Shown: positions 1 to 13,829 of the stretch, piece by piece | Numbering within the stretch: position 1 is the stretch's first letter | Layout: each line of letters starts with the position of its first letter | NCBI RefSeq assembly: GCF_002105155.1 | Contig: NW_019029046.1 | Span: forward strand, 120,933 to 184,932 | DNA: 64,000 nucleotides | From: Lobosporangium transversale | Taxonomy: Eukaryota; Mortierellomycota; Mortierellomycetes; Mortierellales; Mortierellaceae | Direction: 5' to 3' | Notes under the pieces: model-generated | Told to the model about the DNA's origin: nothing | What the model saw: only the letters and a program-made list of their open reading frames with translations | Databases searched by the model: none | Made by a program: the position numbers and the translations under genes

Positions 1-1650
1 GTTGCTGCGGCGTGGAATCCCACGAAGTGTGACTCCCTGTATCTGGATGGGCCATCTCCCGAAGAAAAAAGGTTGACGCATGAACGTCATGAGAAGTCCC
101 GGACAAAAGACGCTCATCATGTTCAAACCCTCCTGGACACCTTACAAGAGCTGGTTGGTAAGAAGCTCTGAGTGCGAAAGCGTCATATTATCAATACCAG
201 CATGAAGTAAATGCTGCTTTCTATTGTGAAACGGATTCTCACGTTGCCTTTGCTAAGTGCATGAGATCCAAGAATTGGGAAGCTCAAGAATGCGCTTACG
301 AAGCCGACGTTGCCAATGCTAGCGTCTGTTCCACTAGTGACATTGTTATGTCGGTGGACAACGACATCCTGGCATATGGTAATATAACGACCGCCCGACG
401 GCCCGTGTCCAGGCATAAAAGCTTCATTTATCACGTCCCAACCATGTTAAGTCAGTTGAATATCTCAAAAGGACAGTTGGCTGCGCTGTGCATTGTCTCA
501 AAAAATGACTACAATTGTAACATCGCACGAATGGGGCTTAAAACAAACTTCAAGGTCATCAAATCGCTTCAAGCAGAGGGTACTTTTGTTATTTTCGTTA
601 TAGAAAACAGCCAGAAATCGCTTCTTAACCTCTTCAACGCGCTCATTCTTTTTTTTTTTTTTTTTTTTTTTTTTTGACAGATCCTAAAGAATCGGTTAAA
701 CATCATCTCAATCATCCAGATGTTACTAGCAAGAATGAAACTTATGAACGCTTCACAACTGCCATAAAGGTTTTTATCAATAGAAGACAGCGCTCTCAGG
801 CTGCTTAACTTCAAGCTCAGGATGGTGGGAAATATCCTTGGGACGACTTCCGGGAAAAGCTCAAGAACTGCCATGCGACATTAAAATTGAGTAAAATGGA
901 TAGACCGAAGAAAAGCAGCAACCATTGATGGCTCTACAAAATCCATTAGCGACATTAAGAGCAGTCTACCTCCTCTCCGTGGCAATGGAGCAAGCATCAA
1001 AGAGTACATCGACAAGCTTGCAGAAGTGAAGACACACCTCAGTTCCTTCTAGAAGAAAAGAGTCATTAAAAGGTATTGGTGGAACGCGAAGAGGCCCTGG
1101 GATAAAGAATACGGTCAGGTCACCAATCGTCTGTTCAACATAGTTGGTGATTCAATTGGAACGAAAAGGAAAGAGGCCGGCAGGGTTATGTTTGCTGTAG
1201 GCCTGAGAAAATTTCTTCCAATGCCAGGCTTTCTTCTTTACATTCAAATCACCGTTCGAATGGTGAGTTTTTTTTTCCTTATAGCTGATATTTATACATT
1301 CACACTTCTTCCAGACCAGATCCCTTAGATACATTGTTGTCGACGTGAGCGAGTATTATACTTCTAAGAAGTGCCCTAGCTTTGAGGAATTTATGGGGTA
1401 AGTTGAAATTCGTCGAGTTTATTGCCCGAAGTGCAAGGCATTTATACACAGAGACGTGATGGCCGGCCACAACATAGCCAATGTCGTCTGCGATCATTTA
1501 CTCTACCAATAGCCTCTTTACCTTCAGTCGGCAGACAAGAATGGAGCATATCCTTGGATGAAAGATTGTCGTTCAGCGCGCGCCAAAAGTCAAACACCAT
1601 TCGAGGCTGTGTCAAGAAATTACTTGAACTATATAATATCTTGGACTAGT
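1..1650 (+). pseudogene. decayed PIN-Fanzor (TnpB-like) gene, copy 1
   Basis: The left part (about 30-780) translates, across frameshifts, into a PIN/FEN1-XPG-like nuclease: EADVA, SVDNDILAYG, then LCIVSKNDYN and GLKTNFKVIK, matching the acidic motifs and helical clamp of flap nucleases. An intron at 580-680 still has GT-AG ends and a T27 tract and joins QAE to DPKESV in frame. The right part (about 940-1560) is a TnpB/Fanzor core: SDIKSSLPPLRGNG, VGLRKF then SSNARLSSLHSN one frame over, VSEYYTSKKCP, and the zinc-ribbon/RuvC-III block CPKCKAFIHRDVMAGHNIA at about 1423-1479. A second intron fits 1263-1314. Decay is clear: a TAA between the two zinc-knuckle halves, the second Cys of the first pair replaced (CPSF), a stop after DHLLYQ, and several frameshifts. 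The 5' end may lie outside the window. The Fanzor call is firm; the PIN call is by motif order and less sure. Fanzors are RNA-guided nucleases as a family; this copy cannot make an intact protein. Confidence 0.82.
649..675. repeat. T27 homopolymer in an intron
   Basis: An uninterrupted run of 27 T just before GACAG, the probable 3' splice site of the first intron of the decayed PIN-Fanzor gene. On the sense strand it acts as a long polypyrimidine tract. Confidence 0.9.
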
Positions 1651-1773
1651 TCATAGCCATGTTTATGAAGTACTTTGAGAGAGGTGTATGCGCTTCAGTT
1701 TGATAAGTTCCTCTATTGTAGTGTGAAATTAGACTCGGTCCAACTTGTTGCTCTTTCTAAAATAAATACTACA

Positions 1774-3259
1774 ATGATTTACTTTGGAGAGGGTCTGACC
1801 GCACCAGCTCTCGAAGCACAGATTTCGCCATCAACGCCATCTGTCCATCGTTCGCCTCTCACCTTCGTACTAATGCCAATCCATACTAGCGCTGCTGAAT
1901 CCGAACATGACTCAATGCCCACGGGCGCCGCAGGCAGGTCTACAGCTCAGAGACGACAGAACTGGCGGCTATCGGAAAGGCAAATGGATCTTCTAAGTAC
2001 ATCAGCCCGTGGAATGTACGAGGAATCACCTTGGGCCATTAAGTCATGTGTCAGAGGATCGCTTGAAAACGTTCAGCACAATAGATTTACAAATCAAGGA
2101 CTTCGCTCACAGAATATGTCAAATTTGATCAATTTAACAGGTATTAGTGGCAGCGAGTCATCCTATTACAAGAAGAAAATATATATTGAATTCTATAATA
2201 ACAGAATGGTCTGCGATATTTTGACTGAGGACAGATGCACCTCAACCACCCCTTCATGAACACGCAAAGAAAACATCAATGTCTAATTATTACATGGAAG
2301 CCTACCATCACCAAGCTGATACTACTTCCACTTGGATCAAACCTCATATTCAAGATCGTAAGAGACATGTGCCACTGCCTACCAATTTGTGTGAAGCATT
2401 AAGAACGAACTGCGTTGATCAGCTACTCGTTTTTGACACAACTAGTACATTGCTTTCCGACAGTATGGGTATGTTCGACGGTTCTCACTTCATAACAATG
2501 CTTCTCTCCCAGTTATTAAACGCTTTAGTTGGTTTTCTATTACTGGCGTTTTTTTTAACATCCATTAGGTTTAAATACGTCTGTTTCTCGAAGGTATTCG
2601 TTGAATTCCAGCATGGACTGCCTTACAACAAGAAACCAAACCAACAATGCCAAAGAGGACAATATAGCCTATAAGTATCTCAAACTAGGAAGTTCACAAA
2701 CGAGCTGCAATAGCTTCAGAAGTACACCACATGTTGGGGCTTTCGAGAAAAAGTCTAGTGTTAGATCCTCGTTATCCTCTTTGTCCCCTTTGCCTTTTTC
2801 GAGTCTAGAACGGTCGTCGAGTAGTACAGAACCGCATTTAGTTTTATCAGTTAATACTTCTCAACCATTGCCGTCGCTAGAGACTTCACCTCATGTCAGT
2901 AAAGAGGAAATTGCACTTTCTGCAATACCGGAGCCTGCCTTCAAAAGAGTGAGTTTGCCTCATTCGCTGTCACGGAAAAAAATCAATAACCGTCACAGCC
3001 AGCCGGACGCGACTTCTACTAGTATTGGTTCACTAAGTTCTTCGTTTGTCATCGCACCAAACGCGCTCTTTGAAGTACACATGGCTGATATAAAGCAGTA
3101 CGTTGAAGAAGATCTAGAAGGTATGACTCATCTATCGTACTAACAAAGAAAGATTTTCATCTGCGAGTTCAATCTGCTCAAGCGAAAAGTGCCACAATTC
3201 ATGTATCTACCACAACTATGAAAAATATGAATAAAGGAGGATTTGACGAATGGGTATGA
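1774..3259 (+). CDS. hypothetical Ser/Thr-rich protein, four exons
   Basis: I do not recognise this gene. Four open stretches join in frame through consensus introns: 1774-2140, 2235-2462, 2569-3120 and 3168-3259, giving about 412 residues. The third intron (3121-3167) has GTATGA, a perfect TACTAAC branch site and a TGCGAG acceptor; the second (2463-2568) rejoins SDS to LNTSVSRRYS in frame. The first ATG in the opening frame is at 1774; the true start could be a later Met. The protein is polar and rich in Ser, Thr and Pro (residue composition of a disordered region), with the most protein-like segments near MADIKQYVEEDLE and the C-terminal MNKGGFDEWV. An alternative last intron from 3254 to 3322 would end the protein Tyr-Ile. 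No catalytic motif or membrane segment is visible. It lies directly downstream of the decayed nuclease gene on the same strand. Confidence 0.5.
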
Positions 3260-4064
3260 CCACATCATCCAGATTTATGTGGGTGTGGACTCCTTTCGCA
3301 ATATACATTTTTTACCCTACAGTATATCTAAGACTGCTTATAAATTTCTTCAAGATTATCTTGTTCAACATTAAGTTTGCGGTTGAACTCAGCGCAGTTC
3401 GAGGTGACTGCAGCAGATATTAACGATCTTCTCGGACCGACACTATCCCTAACAAAGTATGGCGGCCACAGCAACAACTTAGGTTGCCTTTCTGCAAACT
3501 CAAGGGGCTGATGGCAGCCACGTCGAGGACATTTCGTGCTCGTGTATATACTCCAAAGCCTTATCTTTAAAGAGATAAAAAAAGAAGCAATGATAGCTAT
3601 AGTGCTATAGTGGCCGATGGCAAATTCGTGTATAAAGTGTCGTGATGACAATCTTATCTGTACCTTGAGTATAAACCTCTTCAAAAGATGTTATGTTTGC
3701 TTGATAGCCTAGTTCCCGTTTTAACGGCTGAAAAGAGCAACACTGAAGTAACGGTCAAAGATGAAGGCTTATGAAGATCAATATCAATCTTGTGCTCCGC
3801 GATACTTTTATAAGTAATGGCAATGAAACTTTTGGAAAAAGCCCAGATGTATATATTATAATTTTACGTTCAAAACACTTCCTACTGCTTAATCACAACG
3901 ACAGAGTGAAGAACAATAGATAGAAAAAATTGCTATGCTTACATCAAACGCACACGCGTTCATTCGGTTCTGAGATGATCAGAGCGCATGCAAAACGTCT
4001 AGGAAATGCATAATCATTTGAAACCACATTTTACTGAGTAGTAGTTACACCTTCAAATATAATG
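3260..4064. other. intergenic, no confident gene
   Basis: About 0.8 kb between the hypothetical gene and the ORC1 stop. A short plus-strand open stretch near 3345-3508 could be an extra terminal exon of the upstream gene, and a minus-strand frame overlaps it at 3328-3684; neither has recognisable motifs. The rest is AT-rich with no gene seen. Confidence 0.5.
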
Positions 4065-7004
4065 CTAAGAGGATAGGGTATTTAAGGCTCGTTTGAAGAG
4101 CGGATCGGTTTTCAACGCCATCATTACATCTTCTTCACTGACACTAAGTCGAACGCGCTGATGAATATCCTGTTTCCCAGACTCAACAAGCAGACACCTG
4201 GAAGATCCTAAGCTCGCGCAAATAGCTGAGAGGTCGCTCAACATAGGAAGCTCAAGGTTATAAAGCCGACACATTTGCAGGTGTGCGTGTGCGATTTCTG
4301 AGAACTCTACTTCTGCCAAGCCAAGACGCCGGAGCCTTAGGGTCAAAGCTACAAGAAATAGTTTTTGATGCAAGGAAGCTGTTTGGATAAGACGGACATT
4401 CGGCGACGCAAACATTTCCTTGATAGCTTGATCCACTATACGGATTGTCACCTGCTCTGGTTTCGGAGCAGGTCCTAAGTCTAAGAAAGGATTCTTTTGA
4501 GATGTCCTTCGTCGCTGCTCTTCTAATTTCTGTGCATTATTCTCCACAATCTCCACAGCGCGCCTATTGTTGGCCATGGCGAAGAACTTTAGCTAAATGC
4601 AGGATGAAGGTAAAGCTTTTCGTACTTGGTTGAATAATGACATTGCGCTCTACCTGCATATATCAAGAGCACGGCGAGCGTCTCCCGAAACAGCGCCAAC
4701 CTTACGTGCAGCAAACTCGATTGCCTCCTTTTTAAACGCCCGAATGCCTTCCAATCTTGACTCGACAATTGTAACAAGCTGCTGATAAGTGTAGGGCTGA
4801 AAATTAATTCTAGTAAGACCTATTCATCAAAAAACAGGTTAGAGTGGCTTTGCGACATCATTGTCTTGCGTTCTGATCAGAATCGTAATTTACCCAAGCG
4901 ACTAGACACTTTGTTGGAGAGCATGCGCTCTGGCAGGTCCATTGTATTTGCGACAGCCACTACAATCAATCTGGAGTGCTGCCAGTTTGGCCATTCGAAA
5001 AAGTTATACATAACGGTTTGTTTGGAAGTGACCAACAGGTCTAGTTCGTCCATCAATACAACGCTATTACACAATAAACCACGTTAAAACATTTGCCGCA
5101 GTCTGAATCCCACTATGACAGGGTTTTACCAAGAAATTACCGGACTCTGTTCTATATACCATGGTAATCTCCTAGGCCCCGGAGTACTGAACTGTTTTTC
5201 CAGTAACTGCAGTGCATGGTTTGCAGTGACTTTTTGATTTGATAATGCCATCCACAAGAGTACATATGCATACGATGGCTCCGTAACCTTCATTCCATTG
5301 ATCTCAACAAATTGGAATGGTGATATTTCCTATTGTTCATCACCATTTGTTTTAAATCAATAAAAGTAGAGTGACAGTGACCCATATGTTCATTAATGAC
5401 TACATGGGTTTTCAAGAAAAAAAAAATACATTACTCCTATATCAGCTTTCGCCTGTAATGATCGAATAACCTCAAGTACCGTGGCTGTCTTTCCAGTCCC
5501 AGGTACTCCAGAGATATCTAATGGAAAACATTGATAAGCGGAAAAAATGTAAGCTTAGATTTGTTAACGCTTCACATGTAGACAATCGAAACCTTCCTTG
5601 ATCTTCTTACAAATGCAACTGCCTGTTCCTTCTTCAAGCGCACTCTCCAAATGCTCCTGAATTTCCATGAATTCATCCTCTCGGCAAGGCAGTGAATCGG
5701 GGACGGCTTTTACATGCAAGCGATTGCGCGCAAACTCAAAATCAGTCTTTGGTACGATAGTTGAAATCGATCTGTGGGTTGTTGGCACTTGAGGTGTTGA
5801 GGACCTGAATCGCAAACAAACTTAAAGATTAAGAAGAGACTTCATCATAATTTGATCGCATTTGTATCCTACGCATTTTTCCATACCCAGTATGTTTTGA
5901 AGAGACAGAGATGATAGCGGATTTTCGCACGTTCGCTACAGTTGCGGCCTTTTTCTTGGCAGGGCCTCTCTTCCTCTTCATTCTAGAATTATCATTCTCG
6001 CTCTCACTCTCGTTGCTCTGTTCATCACTGGCATTCTAATTTTGGGAATGCAAAGAGATTAGCGGTGCCTCATTTTGTTAGAACTCGTGGCCAAAGTGCT
6101 TGCTATATAACAGACTTACTGCTTGATATTCATTTGAATCTTCCTCTGAGGCACTGTCTATTTTAATAGTGCCCATCTTATGTTTTGAGGATGATTTGAT
6201 GACCTTTCGAGGCATTTGCTTGGTTTTCGAAAAATCATTAGAGGGTGTTTTATTCACTTGCGCTACACTCTCCTCTTTTAGAGCCATCATTTCATTATTG
6301 CCCATCCAATCCATAGTGTGATATCCTGTCATTCTTTTGACCAGGCCTCTGCAAAACCACACCATGCTCTCCTCATGATCTTGAACTTTCGCCTGTTCCT
6401 GGCCGAGACGCTGCTGCCAATCACGTTCGTTTAGCACCTGACACTTCGCAATGACAGTACTGATCTCATTCTTGTCATCATCAAGAGAATACACAATTTC
6501 ACCCTTCTCAAGTTGTTGTGGGAAATTTCCTTTGCGCTGATGTTTCCTCAATCTGGCGATATCTTCAGCCTGATGAAACCACCGAAAATTACCCTCGAGC
6601 CCTCCATCCTCAGTCTCCCACAGTTCCAGTATCTGTGCCACATGGGGATACTCATATTTTCCCGAGTATTGTTTATTTCGGAGAAGGACAGTGTCACCAA
6701 GGAAATAGGTCGTACGACCTTTCTTAAACCCGCCATAATATGGGATATTAGAAAAACCAGAACCGCGAGTAGCCCTCCTCAAAGGGATCCGCTCTAGCCC
6801 ACTACTATGACTGTCGGCAATGCTATGGTTTTTATCCCTATCGATAGGCTTTCTACGCAAGAATGTCTCTTTATTGAGTGGTTCCCCAATCCATTCAATC
6901 TCTTCATCTTCTGACTCAGATTCGAATGACTTTTCCGGCGCAACCTTTTTGGCCAGACGTCGGGTTTCTTTCAGTCTTTTATAGGTTCTCTGTTCAGTCG
7001 CCAT
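4065..7004 (-). CDS. ORC1: origin recognition complex subunit 1
   Basis: Orc1 is the ATPase subunit of ORC, which marks replication origins in the nucleus and loads MCM with Cdc6. Eight exons (7004-6120, 6035-5887, 5804-5611, 5517-5435, 5329-5160, 5063-4894, 4819-4654, 4563-4065) join in frame to 771 residues. The N-terminus carries a BAH domain (about residues 95-210, around [18 protein letters not shown]), then an acidic and basic linker rich in Ser, then the AAA+ domain: Walker [12 protein letters not shown], Walker [11 protein letters not shown], sensor 1 [13 protein letters not shown], and NKVSSRLG followed by [13 protein letters not shown]. The C-terminal winged-helix region includes [11 protein letters not shown]. 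The start is the only upstream ATG before the BAH domain. The exon 5 to 6 junction (LP to CVVLMDELD) was chosen because it restores the family sequence. It diverges from INTS6 across about 180 nt that contain an A29 tract. Confidence 0.96.
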
Positions 7005-7037
7005 GGTGATAATGTGCTGTTATTGACCATAATAATG

Positions 7038-7068
<31 letters not shown>

Positions 7069-7186
7069 CGCTTGGTGCGGTCGCTAGGTGGCTTATGTGA
7101 TCTACTTATTGCATGCTGTTGCATCAATGCAATCAAGGGCCATCCTTTTGTTCTTTTGTCTGCCAGCAGTGCAGCTATCAAACATC
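7005..7186. promoter_or_regulatory. shared ORC1/INTS6 promoter region with A29 tract
   Basis: The 182 nt between two divergent start codons must hold both promoters. It contains an uninterrupted A29 run at 7040-7068, a likely nucleosome-excluding element by general knowledge of poly(dA:dT). No TATA box stands out. Confidence 0.5.
7040..7068. repeat. A29 homopolymer
   Basis: Uninterrupted run of 29 A between ORC1 and INTS6, 35 nt from the ORC1 start codon. Confidence 0.9.
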
Positions 7187-10100
7187 ATGATTGTGGTGTT
7201 CTTGGTCGACACGAGTGCGTCGATGAACCAAAAGTTCTCGAGCGGAATGTCAGCGTTGGAATGTACCAAGTCTGGTATTGAACATCTCGTTAAAGTAAAG
7301 GAAGCATGACAGATGAGTTAACATTGACATTTTGTCATTGCTTGCGTCCATAATTGTTCCGCCTTTCACTGATTATTTCTTTTCGTAGTCCTCCAACGTC
7401 CCTACTAATGACACCATGAGTGCTTTATGTAGCATCTACCACAAGTAAAATCCGCTGAGAAACATAACGATAAATTCATGTTGGTCACATACGAAGAAGG
7501 CCCTGGATGTGTGAAGGTAGATATGGACATAGTAGGCACGTTATCATCAAGTTATGCCGCCTCATCTGCTGTGTGTGCTGATTATAAGCTTTACGACTCA
7601 AAATAGTCATCATTGAAGGACCCTTTATCACACCTGATCAAAGAACTCAAAGTGCTGAAAGCCAACGACATCTCCAATCCAGGATCGTCTCTTTCGACGA
7701 TATTTGATTTGCTCAATGTCTATCGCATCTACCATGGAATAGATACGCCAGGAAGTGTAAGCCATTCAGAGTGTAAGCAAATGTGCATGCAATGCAAACC
7801 CCGCGTTTTTCCCATGATGAATTAAAAAAAGACGACTTTCTAATTTTCAATTAATAGGGTCGATTCCCTGGCACCATTGAGCCCACAATTATCTTATGGT
7901 TCACAGACGGCGGAAAGCAATCCTCAGCCTCGGGGACATTAGATAGAGTACAGTGTATTTTGCGGATGATTGATCATACCGACTGTCAGTATGTATAGCA
8001 TCTGAGCTGTTTTTGAAGGATGTATTAACCCCCGTTTTGATTATCTACCTCATAATAGCTCAATATTCCAGGAATCACGACAGCTGGGGTTGATTACTAT
8101 CATGAGCCTTTTCGATGGGACCAAAGATTGTATACAGTTTTTTTGGAACCCAACACTGAAACGGTGGACCCGCAGCTCAGCATTTTAAGCACAGTAATGG
8201 GTGGTATGATTGTGCAAGTTATTGTCCTTTATCAGCAAAGCCAGTTCTATTCTGAAAATAGACAAGAATATGCATAAATGCAATCAACAGGAAACTTGCT
8301 CTTGGACATCTTCAGCGTTATGTACCTTTGTTACTGACTCTAATATTCAACGGCGGCATATTCTCTAGGGACAAGTTATCGTGTGCGGACACTCCGGCAC
8401 ATGCTTCAAGCCATGGATTGCATGCTAGGGATGAGCAAAATCCCCCCAACTCAATACTCTCCACAGGCTGTCCTTCATATATATGGTGTTGTGGTGAACT
8501 TTGAGGATTTAATAGGTAAGATTAAACCCCGAAAGAAAACATCTTTGCTACATACGCTGTGCTGCTGCTGACCACACGATTCTCATATATACATCTTAAT
8601 AGTGGATCCACGAAGACCCAATACGGCCAATCACCACCAGCTAATTTATGTGAATCCCTCCTGGCTTAATCCTCAATCGCGTCACCCGGGCTTTTTTCCG
8701 ATTCCAGAGCCTTTCTGGCCAGAGATCGATGCCCAGCGGATCCCAACACGTAATGCGCAACCTACTATTCACTACCACACCAAGGAGGAAAAGTGTATTG
8801 ATATACCGGATGGTTTTCCATACGACAAATACGTTGTTGCTCCATGTCCAATGACTCAGGAACTCCTCACACGATCCCCAGGGACATGTTGGCCAGTATG
8901 CATATAATTTGCTAATATCTTCATTTTGAGATTTGCTGTATATTAATATAATCTTACTTTTCTTTTTTTCCTTTTTATATTAGGTTTATATCAAGAATAG
9001 CTATAAAACTGAGGGATTTGGATTCCCTTTTGGGTTCCTAAAAGCAAATACTAGCAAGAATGCTGTGACTTTAACAGTGGTCGCCTATAATTACCCTGCG
9101 CTTTTTACATTACTTGGTATAACGACATCGCTAAGGTTTACATTGTGGTTTGCATTGATTGCTACTTTTCTTTATTCAGCAGCTCCCTGAGTATCAATCT
9201 CACATGAAATAATGAATCAATGATAGTAAATTTGAACTCCATACCGAGCCGGACACCGACGGCTGAATGGCTTCGAGATTTTGCGGAATACCTTAGCCAT
9301 ACGCCTTCATACTACTATTCAGTAAGAATCATTCAAATGCCATTATTTTAATTCATATAGGATGCACATCACTCACAATATTGTCGATGTTACTGCAGCC
9401 CTTAAGAAACGCTCTCAAGCGGATAGGTCTTTTCAATGTCATACAACCTGACCAAGGCATGATGAGCCAGGCAGTTCTCAAGATCCTTGGCAAAAACAAG
9501 ATACAGGTAAATCACAAGAGCTTCATGATTTTTGATAAACCCATGCGTAGTCACCCAAGGCTCATGTGTTGTCTATTTTTATTTTTATTTTTTCCTAGGC
9601 CAAAGCTGAACTGGACAGATTTCTGACCATAGAAGCAATAGCTCCTGTTGATGCTGTGGGTCCTAAGAAGAAGACGCTTTGTGGCAATGCATTCGATGTC
9701 CCTCGTTCTGAGCTGATCCCTGTACTTGATGATATGAAACGTGCATTTTTTAGAGATCTCCAAATTACTTCTATCTCTACCACATTGGCATATGCATCAG
9801 AAACTTCCCATTCTTTGATACCATCTGCATCAAGATCAACGTCGGGTGTCATGCGAACCGCGGCTTTGAAACTGGATTCTATTGTGGATTCTGATGATCT
9901 TCATTCATTACCAATCGCTGATATGGGGATTTATCAAGATCGTATGCAAAAGATCCAGCAAGAAACTCTTCGGGATCCGTTCCGAGATGAGGAGTCAGTC
10001 AAGTCATTGCAGCGGACAATGTTTGGTAATCCCTACAAACAAGATAAAAAGGTTTCAATTGATGAAGAAGATGAAGCATCTGCTGCTGGTCAATCATTGT

Positions 10101-11595
10101 CAACCAATAGCAGTTCAGGTGGCTCGTCATGGTCATCAATCCTAGGTAGGAAGAGGAGACCACGACGACGTTCTGTATCACCCTCACATTTTCCAATTGA
10201 GAAAGTCCCGAGTTTGGCCCGGAGTGATCGATCGACGTCGACTAAGACTCTTGTGGTATCATTTGGGGCTCCTAGCGGGAAAACAGCCATGCCATTGCTG
10301 AACATCATGATTCAACATGGCTCTGGAAAAGTTCAGTCTATTGTGGATTCTACAGAAGGGCTTGGGTTACATATGGTTATGCATGATGGAGAGGACGAAG
10401 ATGAGGATGATGATGATTTCAGGAGGGCTATGTTCAATTCTGATGAAATGGAGCTTGATGGCGAAGACGAAACAGCGCGCCTTCGTGCCGATACGCCGAT
10501 GCCAGGAGGCATGGGTCTGGATGATGATGATGAGGAAATGGAGGAGCTTCAGCACGCACAAGACTTGATTCCACCACCGATTATACCCATGACCTTAAAT
10601 GACATTGTTGACTCTCAATCGGATAGTCTGTATCAGAGTAAAGATGGAGTAACAGCCAATCATTTAAAGCACGAAAGGGTTGACAATCGGCAGGAGCGCG
10701 AAGGAAATCCAGAACATACTGATGAAGTCGCCAAACCAGTGTTCGAAGGTCTTGTATATGATCCAACAGCATCGTTAGAGCTGCAGTCCATACCACATAC
10801 GATCCCAGAACGTACTGAGCCCCAAACTACCACTGAAATGCTTCCAGTACGACCAACATCATATGATCTTTCAATGCATGGCGACAGTGAGTCGGAACAC
10901 ATTTCTCTTGCCACAGATGCTGAGAGCAACTTGTCGAAGTCCTCCCAAAATCTTACGCCAGTGCCTATTCTCTATTCACCTTCAGCTGAGAATAATATTC
11001 ACAGCTCTGAAACGGTCACTATTCCTGTATCATTGGAGGGGAATGTATCGGCAGAGGCTTCCTTGGCACTTATGCGAAGTCCGTTGGAAAGTATGGTGTT
11101 GGACGATGCATCAATCAGTCCAAGGCAAGGAAAACCTGTTCCTTCAACTTCCGCTCCAGTAATCACTTCTTCAACCTTTGAATTGAATGACCCTTGCTCT
11201 ATGGAAGCTCGCAACCTGGACAAAGAATATGTTGTAGCACAGGAGCAGGTCTTATCGTTACAACAAGAGCACATTAGTTTTCAAAAGACACCAGCCGAAA
11301 TCAAAAATAAAATTGTCGCACAACTCAAGAAGGGACCTAAAGGTATGTACTGATTTAATCCCATGTTTGAGGTAAACAGATTGATTGAGATGTGTCCTAA
11401 TCACTACATATTATTATTATAGGCTATAACGAAGGAACCATTATCAATCTTCTTTGGCAAATTAATGAGGCACCGAATTGGAATAAGGAACAAAAGCGAG
11501 CTGCAGTAATGGGTTGTCTAAATTTCGCGAAAGGTTTGCGTCGAGGAGCGGTTGTGTCGGTATTAGAGACAATAGCACACAATATTAGCAGATAG
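7187..11595 (+). CDS. INTS6: Integrator complex subunit 6 homologue
   Basis: INTS6 is a subunit of Integrator, the nuclear complex that cleaves snRNA and paused nascent transcripts and, with PP2A, acts on RNA polymerase II. The start MIVVFLVDTSASMNQKF opens a von Willebrand A domain with an intact MIDAS-type DxSxS. Later exons match the family closely: HEPFRWDQRLY, HHQLIYVNPSW, IPEPFWPEID, GFPYDKYVV, TCWPVYIKNS, FGFPFGFLKA and VVAYNYPALFTLL. A long exon (9599-11342) encodes a disordered, Asp/Glu- and Ser-rich middle. The last exon (11423-11595) gives the C-terminal INTS6/SAGE1-type module: GYNEGTIINLLWQ, AAVMGCLNFAKGLRRGAVV. Supported exons are 7187-7294, 7433-7516, 7607-7756, from 7858, about 8100-8205, 8369-8514, 8603-8896, 8985-9119, about 9237-9320 and 9399-9506, then the last two. 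The fourth to fifth exon junction is uncertain. Confidence 0.92.
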
Positions 11596-11775
11596 AGCGA
11601 GATGTAAAAGTGCTATCCACCGCATTCTAAATCAACCACTGATTTGTTTGTTACTTGTCACTAAAATAAAAATCGTATTTGCTGCTTGGCTCTTTTTTCA
11701 ACTCCCTTTCATTTTCTGGGCGGTCCATCCATCAATCACTTTCTAGTATAGTAACCAACATTTCAAAGATCCTTC

Positions 11776-13581
<1,806 letters not shown>

Positions 13582-13681
13582 ATGTAGTATAAATAATCCT
13601 TTAAAAAAAAATAATAAAAAAAATATCAATTGAGAAAAGCTGTAGCTTATGCAAACAGTGAAAGAGTATTTGAAATAAAGA

Positions 13682-13686
<5 letters not shown>

Positions 13687-13714
<28 letters not shown>
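13687..13714. repeat. A28 homopolymer
   Basis: Uninterrupted A28 in the 248-nt gap between the convergent NKAP and TFIIE-beta genes, followed by (TTA)n. Confidence 0.9.
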
Positions 13715-13717
<3 letters not shown>

Positions 13718-13829
13718 TGTTATTATTATTATTATCTATTCAATTTTTCTCGCTGTCTCAGGGCATGACATGACGTTAAAATGAAAAAAGCTCCCGTTTT
13801 CGTTTGTTCTTGCTCTTTATTTACCCTTG

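Noticed and set aside
1-1650. Reading copy 1 as an intact gene through frameshift or stop readthrough
   Set aside because: Several independent stops and frameshifts plus a lost zinc Cys make decay the simpler explanation.
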